Assembly (NCBI GenBank): GCA_028823855.1
Contig: JAPPFL010000012.1
Location: 62,001 to 126,000 of the forward strand
Source: Albidovulum sp.
GTDB lineage: Bacteria > Pseudomonadota > Alphaproteobacteria > Rhodobacterales > Rhodobacteraceae
DNA length: 64,000 nt
Direction: 5' to 3'
Shown here in pieces: positions 63,761-64,000 of this stretch; the stretch's first letter is position 1, and each line of letters begins with the position of its first letter. The notes beneath the pieces are model-generated. The model was not told where the DNA came from, did not search any database, and was given only the letters and a program-made list of their open reading frames with translations. A program made the position numbers and the translations under genes.

Positions 63761-64000
63761 TGTTCCCTGCCGAACTTCCGTACGACTACGAAGAAGAACG
63801 GGGAAATTCAGCGCTGGAGGCCGAACTCCAAGAACAGGCCGAACAGTGGGTCGGGTTTGGAGACGCGTCAAATTTTCGTGCATCGATTGCACCGGACGGT
63901 CAGCGCGTCATGATCGGGTACGAGTCGCCGGCTCCTATTTCGGCAGCAAGGCAGCAAAAGATGGAAGAAGCTTCAGTCTCACCCAATGAGTTGGACCTTG
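63730..64000 (+). CDS. Unknown protein start or fragment, cut by window end
   Basis: From ATG 63730 the frame reads MREEFRRQLALFPAELPYDYEEE...EQAEQWVGFGDASNFRASIAPDGQRVMIGYESPAPI and continues beyond position 64000. It has an acidic helical start and a strand-rich middle. It is in frame with the upstream open region, and its opening overlaps the IS66 fragment, so the true start is unsure. No family is recognised. Confidence 0.35.
   Translation, partial: MREEFRRQLALFPAELPYDYEEERGNSALEAELQEQAEQWVGFGDASNFRASIAPDGQRVMIGYESPAPISAARQQKMEEASVSPNELDL

Overview
The window looks like a chromosomal segment of a proteobacterium, probably alpha- or gammaproteobacterial and perhaps marine or host-associated. 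The evidence is the gene families present: TRAP and tripartite tricarboxylate (TTT) transporters, several MmgE/PrpD paralogues, a sugar ABC system, and a mid-to-high GC content. No rRNA, tRNA or CRISPR array was seen, so the taxonomy is inference. The coding regions are separated by unusually long stretches with no recognisable gene (about 6.8-8.7, 11.8-12.9, 27.9-30.5, 41.9-42.7 and 58.5-59.7 kb). There are also several broken genes and transposon scars, which suggests a genome undergoing decay and IS activity.

Region by region. (1) 1-6.8 kb, minus strand: a sugar catabolic locus with a ROK regulator, a soluble sugar-binding-fold protein, a TIM-barrel isomerase, a periplasmic sugar-binding protein, a Gfo/Idh/MocA oxidoreductase and an ABC ATPase cut by the window edge. 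A perfect 21-bp palindrome lies inside a likely promoter in front of the isomerase. (2) 8.7-9.7 kb: a small protein plus a nucleotidyltransferase-fold protein, resembling a toxin-antitoxin pair. (3) 10-21.3 kb: an EamA transporter, a TetR regulator, a GMC oxidoreductase, an aldo/keto reductase and a CoA-transferase, then a tight operon of acyl-CoA dehydrogenase, SDR, DUF993 aldolase-like protein and isomerase. The CoA-transferase and dehydrogenase promoters share a matching palindromic operator.

(4) 21.5-27 kb: a decayed TnpB gene split by a complete 4843-bp IS1595-type transposon with 8-bp target duplications. It carries passenger genes: a DNA methyltransferase-HNH fusion (broken), small membrane and secreted proteins, and the transposase. 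(5) 30.5-35.2 kb: a GH2 glycosidase, a subtilase lipoprotein, a small lipoprotein and an outer-membrane protein. (6) 35.6-40 kb: one end of a second related element, sharing an 89-bp leader with the first and carrying a DUF3800 gene; a binding-protein-like gene; and an 804-bp element with no transposase, bounded by the same type of ends and an 8-bp target duplication, whose single gene has a HEPN-like motif.

(7) 40.5-58.5 kb: five MmgE/PrpD paralogues, a four-domain rhodanese protein, an SDR lacking the usual catalytic residues, and an operon of TctC-TctB-TctA, PrpD, TcuA and TcuB. This operon predicts uptake of a tricarboxylate, oxidation of tricarballylate to cis-aconitate, and further conversion by PrpD-type enzymes. 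(8) 59.8-62.7 kb: a TRAP transporter whose binding-protein gene has an in-frame amber stop. (9) 62.7-64 kb: a mosaic of IS110 and IS66 transposase fragments.
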